The notes beneath the pieces are model-generated. The model searched no databases. It had not been told where the DNA came from and worked only from the letters and a program-made list of their open reading frames with translations. A stretch of 39,633 nucleotides of DNA from assembly GCF_023516615.1 (NCBI RefSeq), contig NZ_JAMGBF010000049.1:1-39633 (forward strand). Direction: 5' to 3'. Below are positions 17,786-25,684 of this stretch, piece after piece. The position numbers were made by a program, and so were the translations under genes. Numbering within the stretch: position 1 is the first letter of the stretch; each line of letters starts with the position of its first letter. This DNA comes from Streptomyces panaciradicis (GTDB lineage Bacteria; Actinomycetota; Actinomycetes; Streptomycetales; Streptomycetaceae).

Positions 17786-18961
17786 ATGTTCGGTTACCGC
17801 GTTCCCGCTCCCGACGAGGCGATGCTGATCTCGGGTGGCAGGCGGGGACTGGGGGGCGCGCCGTTCCGGGTGGTGACGGGGCACGGGAAGTTCGTGCTGC
17901 CGTTCTTCCGAAAGACCCGTTTCCTCACGCTGGCGATGTGCGAGGCCGAGGTCACGGAGACCTGTGTGACCCGGCAGGGCATCGCGTTGAACGTCCGTGC
18001 CGTCATCGCGTTCAAGGTCGGCAACGACAACGAGAGCATCATCAACGCCGGTCAGCGCTTCCTTTCGGACCAGGACCAGATGTCGGTGCTGACCGGCCGG
18101 ATCTTCGCCGGCCATCTGCGGGCCATCATCGGCTCCATGACGGTCGAGGAGATCGTCACCGAGCGGCAGAAGCTCGCCGCGGAGGTGCTGGACACCTCGA
18201 AGATGGAGATGGCGAAGATCGGTCTGATCGTGGACTCGCTGCAGATCCAGTCGATCGACGACGGCGACGCCGGCTACATCGACGCCATGTCCGCGCCGCA
18301 CCGCGCGGCCATCCAGCGGCAGGCCCAGATCGCCCAGGCTCAGGCCACGCAGACCGCGGCCGAGGCGCAGCAGGAGGCGGCGCGCAAGCAGGCCGAGTAC
18401 GCCCGGCAGACCGCCGTCGTCCAGGCGGAGTACTCGGCGCAGGTGGACCGGGCGCAGGCCCAGGCCGCGCAGGCCGGTCCGCTGGCGCAGGCCCACGCCC
18501 AGCAGGAGGTGCTCGCCGCGCAGACCGAACTGGCCCAGCGGCAGGCGGAGTTGCGTCAGCAGCAGCTGGTGGCGGAGATCGTCAAGCCGGCCGAGGCGGA
18601 GGCCGAGCGGATCAAGCTGCTCGCCAAGGCGGAGGCCGACCGGATGAAGATCCAGGCCGAGGCGGCCGCCTCGTACGACCGGGTGGCCCTCGACCGGATG
18701 CTGATCGACCAGCTCCCGCAGATCGTGAAGGAGGCCGCGGGCGGCCTCGCGGGCGCCAACGTCAACGTCCTCAACGGCGCCGACGGCCTCGGCGAGATCG
18801 CCGCCGGTCTGGTCTCGCAGGGTCTGACGATCCTGGACTCGGTCCGGCAGAACCTCGGCGGCCAGGACTCCGACGACCGCAAGGGCGGGGGCAGCGGCGT
18901 GCTGGAGCTGCGCGCGAAGGACGACCGCAAGCCGGGCGACGGACCGGTGAACGTCGACTGA
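17786..18961 (+). CDS. Flotillin-like SPFH-domain protein
   Basis: Flotillin-family scaffold of 391 residues, in a group that organises membrane microdomains. An SPFH/band-7 domain covers about residues 5-185 (GHGKFVLPFFRKTRFLTLAMCEAEVTETCVTRQGIALNVRAVIAFKVG ... ERQKLAAEVLDTSKMEMAKIGLIVDSLQIQSIDD). It is followed by a long Ala/Gln/Glu-rich coiled coil (about 190-320) with repeated EA/QA dipeptides, and a glycine- and charge-rich tail. No clear N-terminal membrane hairpin is visible, so attachment may be peripheral. GAGGAG lies eight bases before the ATG. It follows the NfeD-like gene by twelve bases, the standard NfeD-flotillin arrangement, and is followed by the DinB gene after about 50 bases. 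Confidence 0.88.
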   Translation: MFGYRVPAPDEAMLISGGRRGLGGAPFRVVTGHGKFVLPFFRKTRFLTLAMCEAEVTETCVTRQGIALNVRAVIAFKVGNDNESIINAGQRFLSDQDQMSVLTGRIFAGHLRAIIGSMTVEEIVTERQKLAAEVLDTSKMEMAKIGLIVDSLQIQSIDDGDAGYIDAMSAPHRAAIQRQAQIAQAQATQTAAEAQQEAARKQAEYARQTAVVQAEYSAQVDRAQAQAAQAGPLAQAHAQQEVLAAQTELAQRQAELRQQQLVAEIVKPAEAEAERIKLLAKAEADRMKIQAEAAASYDRVALDRMLIDQLPQIVKEAAGGLAGANVNVLNGADGLGEIAAGLVSQGLTILDSVRQNLGGQDSDDRKGGGSGVLELRAKDDRKPGDGPVNVD

Positions 18962-18999
18962 GCCGTGCCGCGGTCTGCGTCCCGGCGGGGACCGCGGCC

Positions 19000-19005
19000 T
19001 ACGCT
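19000..19005 (+). promoter_or_regulatory. Leaderless -10 (TACGCT) of the DinB gene
   Basis: TACGCT ends seven bases before the ATG at 19013, with no ribosome site between. This supports both a separate promoter and the choice of this ATG over an upstream in-frame GTG. Confidence 0.45.
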
Positions 19006-19012
19006 GCTCGCC

Positions 19013-19789
19013 ATGGGCGACGGCGACTTCACCGACCTGCGGGGCACGGAGTTCGAGCGCGCGGACCTGGGCGGGGCCCGGTTCACCGCGGTGGGCCTCA
19101 ACCGCGCGACGTTCCGGGCGTGCGAGCTGAACCACGTCGTGATGCGGGGTGTGGAACTGGTCGACACCACCATCGACGGCGAGATCGGCAACCTCGTCGT
19201 CAACGGCGTCGACGTGGCGCCGCTGGTGGAGGCCGAGCTGGACCGCCGGTATCCCGACCGCCCGCGGTTCCGGCCGACCACGGCCGACGGGTTCCGCGCG
19301 GCCTGGGACCTCGACGAGCGGCTGTGGGAGGCCACCGTCGCCCGGGCCCGCCGCCTGCCCCCGGACCTGCTGCACGCGTCCGTGGGCGGGGAGTGGTCGT
19401 TCGTCCAGACCCTGCGGCACCTCGCCTTCGCGAGCCAGTCGTGGGTGGAGCGGTGCGTCCTGGGCGACCCCCGCCCCTGGCACCCGCTGTCCCTGCCGTG
19501 GGACGAGATGGCTCCCCGCCCGGGCGTCCCCCACGACCGCGAGGCCCGGCCCTCGCCGGACGAGGCGCTCGCCCTGCGGCGGGCGGCGATGGCGGTGGTA
19601 AGGCGAGTGGTCGACGGCCTGACCGACGAACTGCTCGACACCCGTACCGAACCGGCCGTCGGGCCCGGCTGGCCGGACGAGGGCCAGACCTTCCCGGTCC
19701 GCGAGTGCCTGCTCGTGGTCCTGAACGAGGAGTGGTGTCACCGTATGTACGCCGAACGCGACCTGACCGAGCTCGAGAAGAGGGGCTGA
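19013..19789 (+). CDS. Pentapeptide-repeat / DinB-family fusion protein
   Basis: A 258-residue protein with two parts. Residues 4-60 form about a dozen pentapeptide units (FTDLRGTEFERADLGGARFTAVGLNRATFRACELNHVVMRGVEL), a short right-handed beta-helix. Residues 85-250 form a DinB-like four-helix bundle (LDERLWEATVARARRLPPDLLHASVGGEWSFVQTLRHLAFASQSWVERCV ... VVLNEEWCHRMYAERDL), with the histidines in LRHL and EWCHRMYAERD in the places used for metal binding. DinB/YfiT proteins are metal-dependent, often mycothiol- or bacillithiol-linked transferases, but the substrate of this fusion is unknown. The gene appears to have its own leaderless promoter. Confidence 0.82.
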   Translation: MGDGDFTDLRGTEFERADLGGARFTAVGLNRATFRACELNHVVMRGVELVDTTIDGEIGNLVVNGVDVAPLVEAELDRRYPDRPRFRPTTADGFRAAWDLDERLWEATVARARRLPPDLLHASVGGEWSFVQTLRHLAFASQSWVERCVLGDPRPWHPLSLPWDEMAPRPGVPHDREARPSPDEALALRRAAMAVVRRVVDGLTDELLDTRTEPAVGPGWPDEGQTFPVRECLLVVLNEEWCHRMYAERDLTELEKRG

Positions 19790-19793
19790 CCGC

Positions 19794-20081
19794 GTGGAAC
19801 TCGCCTTCACGGGCCGGGTGATCGAGTGGCGCGGTCCGGCGCCGTACTACTTCGTGTCCCTGCCCGACGAGGAGTCCGCCGACGTCCGCGAGGTGGCCGC
19901 CTCCGCCACGTACGGCTGGGGTGTCGTGCCGGTCGAGGCCCGGGTCGGCGAAGTCGCCTTCACCACCTCGCTGTTCCCCAAGGACGGCGGCTATCTGCTG
20001 CCTCTGAAGAACGCCGTGCGGGTGCCGCAGGGCATGGCGGCGGGGGACGAGGTGACGGTGCGGATGACCGTCCGCCTCTGA
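19794..20081 (+). CDS. DUF1905 protein
   Basis: A 95-residue beta-rich protein of the DUF1905 family (MELAFTGRVIEWRGPAPYYFVSLPDEESADVREVA ... KDGGYLLPLKNAVRVPQGMAAGDEVTVRMTV). The family is found alone or fused to YdeI-type domains and has no established biochemical role. The GTG is taken as start because it lies four bases after the DinB stop, has an AGAGGGG site about ten bases upstream, and gives the standard family N-terminus. It probably shares a transcript with the DinB gene. Confidence 0.8.
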   Translation: MELAFTGRVIEWRGPAPYYFVSLPDEESADVREVAASATYGWGVVPVEARVGEVAFTTSLFPKDGGYLLPLKNAVRVPQGMAAGDEVTVRMTVRL

Positions 20082-20096
20082 ATCCCGCCGTCCCCC

Positions 20097-20102
20097 TATT
20101 CT
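20097..20102 (+). promoter_or_regulatory. Leaderless -10 (TATTCT) of the GH43 gene
   Basis: TATTCT ends six bases before the GH43 ATG in a 27-base gap that has no ribosome site. The gene is therefore probably transcribed on its own as a leaderless mRNA. Confidence 0.5.
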
Positions 20103-20108
20103 TCGATC

Positions 20109-21128
20109 ATGGCCGATACCGAAATGATGCGGCTGGCCGAGATGCCGCTGCACGACCCGTTCGTCGTCGCCGACGACGACACCCGCACCTATCACCTGTA
20201 CACCTCCAACGACCCGTCGGTGTCCGGTGTGGAGGGCGTCGGCACGATGGTCCACCGCAGCCGCGACCTGCGGGACTGGACGCGTCCCACGGTGGTGTTC
20301 CTGGCCCCCGACCGGACGCGGGCGTGGGCGGCCGACGGCGGTTGGGCGCCGGAGGTGCACGCATGGGGCGGCCGTTACTACCTGTTCACGACCCTGCACG
20401 ACGAGAGCAGGCCGCTCCCTGTGCCGCCTCCGGGCCGCTACGGCACGCCGTTCCCCCTGCCGAACCATCGGCGTGGCACGGTCACCGCCGTGTCCGACTC
20501 GCTGCTCGGGCCGTTCACGCTCGTCGACGCCTCCCGCCCCACACCGCCCGAGCACCTCATGACCCTCGACGGGACGCTGTACGTCGACCCCTCCGGGCAG
20601 CCCTGGATGGTGTACGCCCACGAGTGGCTGCAGACCGTCGACGGCACGATGGAGGCGATCCGGCTCGCCCCGGACCTGACGCGGACCGTCGGCGACCCGG
20701 TCTTCCTCTTCAAGGGCTCGGACGCGTCCTGGCTCGGGGAGCAGATCCCCGCCGGCGTCCCGCACCAGCTGCCGCCGTACATCACGGACGGCCCGCAGCT
20801 GCACCGCACGCCGGAGGGCGCCCTGCTGATGCTGTGGTCGACGTACGAGAAGGACCGGGCCGGAGACGACGGCGGTCTCAGCGGCGGATACGTGCAGACC
20901 TACGCCGTCTCCCGCTCCGGTGAGCTGCGGGGCCCGTGGGAGCAGCGGCGGCCCCTGGTCCGCGACGACAGCGGCCACGGCATGCTGTTCCGCACCTTCG
21001 AGGGCCGGTTGATGATGATCCTGCACCGCCCGTTCGAGAACGCCCGGGGCAAGCTGTACGAAATGGAGCTGCGCGGCGACGAGTTGCGGGTGCTGCGGCA
21101 GCGCACGGACCTCGACGGCGGCGGCTGA
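20109..21128 (+). CDS. GH43-type glycosidase, intracellular
   Basis: Five-bladed beta-propeller glycosidase of 339 residues, resembling GH43 (arabinofuranosidase/xylosidase-like). The expected acidic residues are seen in order: D in MPLHDPFVV (general base), D in GTLYVDPSGQPWMVYAHEW (pKa modulator position), and E in WAPEVHAWGGRYYLF or the later active-site strand (general acid). There is no signal peptide, so the substrate must be an imported oligosaccharide. Its 3' end faces the GH36 gene across four bases; the two together would handle mixed arabino- or galacto-oligosaccharides, as inference. No transporter or regulator gene for sugars is adjacent. Confidence 0.83.
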   Translation: MADTEMMRLAEMPLHDPFVVADDDTRTYHLYTSNDPSVSGVEGVGTMVHRSRDLRDWTRPTVVFLAPDRTRAWAADGGWAPEVHAWGGRYYLFTTLHDESRPLPVPPPGRYGTPFPLPNHRRGTVTAVSDSLLGPFTLVDASRPTPPEHLMTLDGTLYVDPSGQPWMVYAHEWLQTVDGTMEAIRLAPDLTRTVGDPVFLFKGSDASWLGEQIPAGVPHQLPPYITDGPQLHRTPEGALLMLWSTYEKDRAGDDGGLSGGYVQTYAVSRSGELRGPWEQRRPLVRDDSGHGMLFRTFEGRLMMILHRPFENARGKLYEMELRGDELRVLRQRTDLDGGG

Positions 21129-21132
21129 GCCG

Positions 21133-23265
21133 TCAGTCCCCACGCCCCGGGAGCGGCGCCCTGCCGTCGAGGCGGAGGAGTACGGCGGTGTCGGGGCGCG
21201 GCAGGCAGACGGTGAGCCGTCCGTGGGCGGCGTCCCAGGCGGCGGTCGCGTCGGCGGTGGCCGGGTAGAGGACGGTGGGGGTGACGCGGGCGCCCCGGAG
21301 GTGGTCGAGGGCAACGGTGCGCGTGCTGTCGCCGGCGTCGTCACCGGGGGCCGCGGCCCGCCGCCACAGCGTGAGCCAGTCGGCGTCGGTCCCGCGGCGG
21401 CCGAAGGCGATCCAGGAGTCCTCCCACCCGGGCAGGCCGAGCGGCCAGTAGGGCAGGCTGTCCGGGATCTGCCGGCGGAGCTCCTTGTAGACGGACAGGC
21501 CGGTGCGGACCAGGTCGAACCGGTCCGGGTCCATGCGGTCGAGGAACCCGGACAGGTGGATGCGTCCGGTCATCGCGCCGGTGAGGGTGAAGGCGATCAG
21601 GTCCGGGGTGAAGTGCGGCTGGGGGTAGGCCCATACGGCCGCCTGCTCGGGCGTCACCGCGGTGGCGGCCGCGGCCGCGATGGGCGGGCAGCGCAGCGGG
21701 TCCTGCTGGTCGCTGGTGGACTGCAGCTGGGTGACGGCGAGTTGGGCGTAGTCCATGCGCAGTCCGCCCGAGCCGCAGTTCTCCAGGACGAGACCGGGAT
21801 ACCGGTCGAGAACGGCGTTCAGCCAGTCCAGGTGGGCGCGATGGTGCCCGAGCAGTCCCGCGCCGGCGCTCTCCCCGCCGTTCTCGGTACCCGGGCCGGG
21901 GTTGATGTTGTAGTCGAGCTTCAGATAGCCCACTCCCCACTCCCCCACGATCCGGTCGACGACCCTGTCGAGGTGGGCGCGGGCGGCCGGGTGGCGCAGA
22001 TCCAGGTGGTGGCGGCCGTGCTCGGTGACGCGTACGCCGCCTCGGCGGAAGAACGCCTCGGGCGGCAGGGTGCGCGCCAACGGACTGCGGACGCCCACCA
22101 CTTCGGGCTCGAGCCACAGACCCGGCGTCATCCCGTGCTCCCTGACGGCGTCCAGCACCCGCCGGATGCCGCCGGGGAAGCGCCGGTCGGAGGGCTCCCA
22201 GGCGCCGACGGCGTCCCACCAGCCCTCGGCGTCGTCGTCGTACCAGCCGGCGTCGACGACGAAGACCTCGGCGCCGGCGGCGGCCGCCGCCTCGATGAGC
22301 GGCAGGAGCTTGTCGGTGGTGGGGTCGCCCATCAGGGTGTTCATGTAGTCGTTGTAGATCACCGGGAGGGCCGTGTGGTCCGGGTGGCCGCGGCGCATCC
22401 TGCGGCGGCAGTCGGTGAGCTGCCCGAAGGCCGCGTCCAGGCCGCCTGTCCGGGCGCCGGCGAGGGTCGCCGGGACGGTGCTGAACCCCTCGCCGGGCGC
22501 GAGGGTCCGGCGCCACTGGTGGTGGGCGTCGTCGGGGCCGAACAGGGCGACGTAGGCGGCGCCTTCGCGTTCGCCGGTCTCGTAGCGCCAGCCGGCGCTG
22601 GACTCGATCTGCCACAGCCACGCGCGTCCCGCCTGCTCGGTGAGCGCGGCGACCGGGAGATGCCGGCCCGTGGACCAGCCGCCCTGCGAGAAGCGCTCGA
22701 AGCAGCCGCGTCCTTCGTGGCCGTGCGCGGAACGGCTGAGCCGGACGACCTGGTCGCGGAACGGGCTCCGCCGCCAACGGCACTCGGCGAGCCAGTCGTT
22801 GTCCGCCCAGTGCAGCGTGAGGCCGCCGAGGGCGCCGTCGGCGAGACCGCCGAGCGCGAGGCTCGACACGCTCTCGAGCAGGAGCGGGACGCCGCCTTCG
22901 TTGACCAGGCGCACCTGCGAGCGGAGGAAACCGGCGCCGGGGCAGGTCCGCAGAGCCACCTCGGCGACGAGGCCGGTGACCGGATCGTCGAGCGCGATCG
23001 TCGTGCACCGCCACTCCCCGTCCCGGACCGTCTCGTGGGCCCGGTAGGCGAGGCGCTCGCCGATCGAGGTGTCGATGAACCGTTCCCCCGACCAGGTGCG
23101 CCCGTGGCCGGTGGCGGTGACCTCCACCAGCGGCAGCAGCGTGTCCCAGTGCCGCCCCGGCGGCCCCAGCCTGACCGACCCGCCGGGACCGGCGACGGCA
23201 TGCAGCCCGAGAACCTCCTGGGACCAGAGAACCGACCCCTCCGCTGCTTCGGCGGCACTGGTCAA
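21133..23265 (-). CDS. GH36 alpha-galactosidase
   Basis: Alpha-galactosidase of about 710 residues, cytoplasmic. The N-terminal beta-supersandwich is followed by the TIM barrel. EVFVVDAGWYDDD opens the active site, GMTPGLWLEPEVVG follows, the nucleophile is the aspartate in GYLKLDYNINPG (near 451), and the acid/base is the aspartate in STSDQQDP (near 519). ENCGSGGLRMDY is a further family mark. The start is a TTG with GGGAG six bases upstream (N-terminus MTSAAEAAEGS); open frame further upstream crosses the CsoR-family gene and is not credible. Substrates are typically raffinose-type sugars or galactosides released from galactomannan. Confidence 0.88.
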   Translation of the reverse strand: MTSAAEAAEGSVLWSQEVLGLHAVAGPGGSVRLGPPGRHWDTLLPLVEVTATGHGRTWSGERFIDTSIGERLAYRAHETVRDGEWRCTTIALDDPVTGLVAEVALRTCPGAGFLRSQVRLVNEGGVPLLLESVSSLALGGLADGALGGLTLHWADNDWLAECRWRRSPFRDQVVRLSRSAHGHEGRGCFERFSQGGWSTGRHLPVAALTEQAGRAWLWQIESSAGWRYETGEREGAAYVALFGPDDAHHQWRRTLAPGEGFSTVPATLAGARTGGLDAAFGQLTDCRRRMRRGHPDHTALPVIYNDYMNTLMGDPTTDKLLPLIEAAAAAGAEVFVVDAGWYDDDAEGWWDAVGAWEPSDRRFPGGIRRVLDAVREHGMTPGLWLEPEVVGVRSPLARTLPPEAFFRRGGVRVTEHGRHHLDLRHPAARAHLDRVVDRIVGEWGVGYLKLDYNINPGPGTENGGESAGAGLLGHHRAHLDWLNAVLDRYPGLVLENCGSGGLRMDYAQLAVTQLQSTSDQQDPLRCPPIAAAAATAVTPEQAAVWAYPQPHFTPDLIAFTLTGAMTGRIHLSGFLDRMDPDRFDLVRTGLSVYKELRRQIPDSLPYWPLGLPGWEDSWIAFGRRGTDADWLTLWRRAAAPGDDAGDSTRTVALDHLRGARVTPTVLYPATADATAAWDAAHGRLTVCLPRPDTAVLLRLDGRAPLPGRGD

Positions 23266-23345
23266 CGCGGTCTCCCTACGGTGGCGGGCGGGCTTCGGCA
23301 GATCTTTCCCAGGCCGGTCCCGCCTACTCCGCCCGCCGCATCCCG

Positions 23346-23365
23346 TACAATTACCCCCGGGGGTA
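23346..23365 (+). promoter_or_regulatory. Promoter -10 and CsoR/CstR-type operator
   Basis: TACAAT (23346-23351) is a good -10. Immediately after it lies the perfect 14-bp palindrome TACCCCCGGGGGTA (23352-23365), which covers the expected transcription start. GC-tract palindromes with TA ends are the known operator type of CsoR/CstR repressors, so the gene that follows probably represses itself. Confidence 0.65.
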
Positions 23366-23383
23366 TACGAGAGGAAAGGGATC

Positions 23384-23671
23384 ATGGAGTTCGAGCCGAC
23401 GGACGCGGAGCTGCGCGCGGTGCTGAACCGGCTGCGGCGGGCCCAGGGGCAGATCTCCGGAGTGATCCGGATGATCGAGGAGGGACGGGACTGCGAGGAC
23501 GTCGTCACACAGTTGTCGGCGGCGTCGCGGGCCCTCGACCGCGCGGGCTTCGCGATCATCGCGAGCGGTCTGCAGCAGTGCCTCGTGGACGGCGAGAGCG
23601 CGACGGACCCCGCCGAGAGCCAGGAGCGCACCCGTGCCCGCCTGGAGAAGCTCTTCCTCTCGCTCGCCTGA
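23384..23671 (+). CDS. CsoR/CstR-family repressor (persulfide-sensor type residues)
   Basis: All-helical DUF156 repressor of 95 residues: LNRLRRAQGQISGVIRMIEEGRDCEDVVTQLSAASRALDRAGFAIIASGLQQCLVDG. The two conserved cysteines are C37 and C66, 29 residues apart as in both CsoR and CstR. The copper-ligand histidine of CsoR, expected four residues before the second cysteine, is replaced by G62. Two cysteines without that histidine is the pattern of CstR, which senses persulfides through a di- or trisulfide cross-link. GAGAGG lies upstream of the ATG, and a matching palindromic operator overlaps the promoter. The next gene is a very small Cys-rich protein. A copper or other metal role cannot be excluded. 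Confidence 0.82.
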   Translation: MEFEPTDAELRAVLNRLRRAQGQISGVIRMIEEGRDCEDVVTQLSAASRALDRAGFAIIASGLQQCLVDGESATDPAESQERTRARLEKLFLSLA

Positions 23672-23704
23672 TCACCATCGACCACCCCGAAGGAGAAACA
23701 CCTC

Positions 23705-23875
23705 ATGTGCCGACAAGCGGTCTGCCGAAAGTGCAAGGGCATCACGTACCGGGGCTGCGGCATGCACGTCGACCAGGTACTCGCCGGAGTGCCGCGCTCC
23801 CAGCGCTGCACCTGCTCCGAGGAGGAGGCTCCGGCCGGGGGACTGCTCAAGCGCCTGTTCGGCGGACGTTCCTGA
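23705..23875 (+). CDS. 56-residue Cys-rich small protein
   Basis: Small protein with six cysteines (C2, C7, C10, C18, C35, C37) and a histidine at 21. The pattern is MCRxxVCRKCKG, RGCGMHVDQVL and QRCTCSEE, which looks like a compact zinc- or other metal-binding knuckle. The family is common in actinobacteria as an uncharacterised protein. AAGGAG nine bases before the ATG is a strong ribosome site. It lies 33 bases after the CsoR/CstR-type gene and is followed by a hairpin, so the two should form one small operon. Cysteine-rich chemistry and the thiol sensor upstream suggest a role in sulfur or metal handling; this is inference. Confidence 0.72.
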   Translation: MCRQAVCRKCKGITYRGCGMHVDQVLAGVPRSQRCTCSEEEAPAGGLLKRLFGGRS

Positions 23876-23914
23876 GCGGGCGCACAAAGAAGGGCCCGGC
23901 CGGCTCTCGCCCGC
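23876..23914 (+). terminator. Probable terminator of the CsoR-type operon
   Basis: GCGGGCG (23876-23882) pairs with CGCCCGC (23908-23914), and a GGCC/GGCC-rich inner hairpin lies between. It starts directly after the stop codon of the Cys-rich gene. There is no U-tract, as usual in high-GC actinobacteria. Confidence 0.4.
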
Positions 23915-24132
23915 GAAGACCCTTCGCACCGTCGGGACTGTTCACATAAGCCCTGAGCGGCGTAAAACTGATCGTTCTTCAGTGATTGAGCCGCACCCCC
24001 GATCAAACGATCGGCAACCGGACGAGCAGACCACGGTGATGCTGCGGCAGCATCCGACGGCGATCACGGCGTATCACTGACACACTCAAGTACATCTCCG
24101 GATTTTGTCCCTCGGCCGGCGTGTGCGCTGGC
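23915..24132. other. Gene-free stretch before the lipase-caspase module
   Basis: About 220 bases without a credible gene. It is visibly more AT-rich than the rest of the window (for example CGTAAAACTGATCG and AAGTACATC). Small inverted repeats such as GATCAAACGATC are present. No tRNA fragment, transposase remnant or integrase was seen. Confidence 0.5.
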
Positions 24133-24138
24133 TACAGT
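24133..24138 (+). promoter_or_regulatory. -10 (TACAGT) of the lipase gene
   Basis: TACAGT ends eight bases before the ATG at 24147, so the transcript is leaderless or nearly so. It would drive both the lipase and the caspase-STAND-WD40 gene. No consensus -35 is at the right distance. Confidence 0.45.
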
Positions 24139-24146
24139 TCACTGAT

Positions 24147-25670
24147 ATGACGCCTCGCGGTACGCACCACGCACAGGTCTCATCGGCGCAGCTACCGGGG
24201 CCATGGACTGGGCGGCTGCCGATCGCGCGGGACATTACGCACGACGCGGTGGTCGTGGTGCCGGGGATCATGGGCAGTGCGTTGCGCGAGACCGCTGGGG
24301 ACCGGCGGCTGCTCTGGGGACTCCAGGATCCACGCCTCCTGGTGTCGGCGTGGCGGGGGCGCGGTGAAGGGCTGCGGCAGCTCCATCTTGATGACAACGA
24401 ACGCGCCGGAAGCTACGGCCGTATCGAGCCCGCCGGGCTACTACGTTTCCCGAGCTGGGCGCCGTTTCTGCACGGACTGGAACCTTACGGCCCGCTGGTG
24501 AAGGCCGTACGGGACACAGTGGCCGATCCGACCGCTGTGCTGGAATTCGCCTACGACTGGAGGCTTCCCGTCGAATACAACGGGGCTCTGCTGGCCGACA
24601 CCGCGCACCGCCACCTGGCCGCCTGGCGGAGCAGTGCGGCGGGCAGGACGCACCCCGGCGAACGGGACCCTCGCCTGGTGTTCGTCGCCCACTCCATGGG
24701 CGGTCTGGTCACCCGTGCCGCGTTCGCTCGCTCTGTGGATCTGGCCGCCGAGACTCGCTGTGTGGTGACCCTTGGGACTCCTTTCCTCGGCTCGGTCAAG
24801 GCCGCCGTCATCCTGGGCGGCAATCGCTCCGACTCGCTGTCTGCCCTGCCCAGGGAACGGATGCAAGCTTTGGCGGCGACCCTTCCGGGCGTGCACGATC
24901 TGCTGCCGGACTACCGGTGCACGGACGTCGGCGGTGACGTTCTGCGGCTCACCCCGTCCGACATCGCCGCATTCGGCGGCGACAAAGAGTTGGCCGAGAA
25001 GGCACAGGAGTTTCGGCGACGTATGCGCGCACCGGGTACGCCCGCCTTGCCCGGGCACCGAGCGGTCGTGGGCGTCGCCCAGCCCACAGCTCAGAGCCTG
25101 CGGCTGGAGAACGGGGTGGTGCACGAGCAGTACGTGTCGTTCGAGAGCGACGGCGAGGGCGAGTTGGCACGCGAGCCGGCAACGGGTGTTCCCCTCCGCC
25201 GGGACCGAGCGGGCGACGGCACTGTCTGTCGCGACGCCGCAACGCTCCCCGGCACTGCGGCCGCGACATGGCTGCCGTTGCAGCACGGCGCCCTGGCCAA
25301 GGACGGCGTCGCCCTCGCCTTTGTGCGTGCCGTCCTCACCGAGCGCGACAAGGACCGAGGGCCCGCTCTCGGCGTCGGCGGCCTCGGCCTGAACCTGCCC
25401 GACTACGTGGACGCGGGGACACCCTGGCTGGCGCGTCTGGTACCGGCACCCGGCGAGCAACTGGACAGTCACGCCGGGATCGCGTGCTCGGTTCACGACG
25501 CCGAGACTGATCGACGCATCGGTACTGGGCGCCTGGGGTGGCACGACGGCAACGTCGCGGCCTCCATCACCCTGCCCGCCCCGGGCCTGTACCGGGTCCG
25601 CGTCACCACCGAGGGGACCTCACCCCTGACCCAGCTCGTCCTCGCCTTCGATCCTACGGATGCGATCTGA
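24147..25670 (+). CDS. LCAT-like serine hydrolase (lipase/esterase) of a putative conflict system
   Basis: Alpha/beta hydrolase of 507 residues resembling lecithin:cholesterol acyltransferase-type lipases. VVVVPGIMGSALRE (36-48) is the LCAT oxyanion region, LVFVAHSMGGLVTRAAF holds the nucleophile S183, RAGDGTVCRDA holds D357, and PLQHGALAKD holds H380, so the triad is complete. Residues from about 400 form a second, beta-rich domain that ends GLYRVRVTTEGTSPLTQLVLAFDP, like a small Ig-like sandwich. There is no signal peptide or membrane segment, so it should act from the cytoplasm, most plausibly on membrane lipids. The caspase-STAND-WD40 gene begins 14 bases later and has almost no ribosome site of its own, so they are likely translated together. 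A damaging phospholipase released by the partner is the attractive model, but unproven. Confidence 0.85.
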   Translation: MTPRGTHHAQVSSAQLPGPWTGRLPIARDITHDAVVVVPGIMGSALRETAGDRRLLWGLQDPRLLVSAWRGRGEGLRQLHLDDNERAGSYGRIEPAGLLRFPSWAPFLHGLEPYGPLVKAVRDTVADPTAVLEFAYDWRLPVEYNGALLADTAHRHLAAWRSSAAGRTHPGERDPRLVFVAHSMGGLVTRAAFARSVDLAAETRCVVTLGTPFLGSVKAAVILGGNRSDSLSALPRERMQALAATLPGVHDLLPDYRCTDVGGDVLRLTPSDIAAFGGDKELAEKAQEFRRRMRAPGTPALPGHRAVVGVAQPTAQSLRLENGVVHEQYVSFESDGEGELAREPATGVPLRRDRAGDGTVCRDAATLPGTAAATWLPLQHGALAKDGVALAFVRAVLTERDKDRGPALGVGGLGLNLPDYVDAGTPWLARLVPAPGEQLDSHAGIACSVHDAETDRRIGTGRLGWHDGNVAASITLPAPGLYRVRVTTEGTSPLTQLVLAFDPTDAI

Positions 25671-25684
25671 GACCCGCGGACGCC

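Noticed and set aside
23266..24006. N-terminal extension of the GH36 gene
   Set aside because: The open frame continues on the minus strand, but it runs antisense through the CsoR-type and Cys-rich genes and lacks family similarity; a TTG with a ribosome site fits the normal N-terminus.
25538..25684. Earlier start for the caspase-STAND-WD40 gene
   Set aside because: The extra residues are an out-of-frame translation of the lipase 3' end; the ATG after the lipase stop gives the natural N-terminus.
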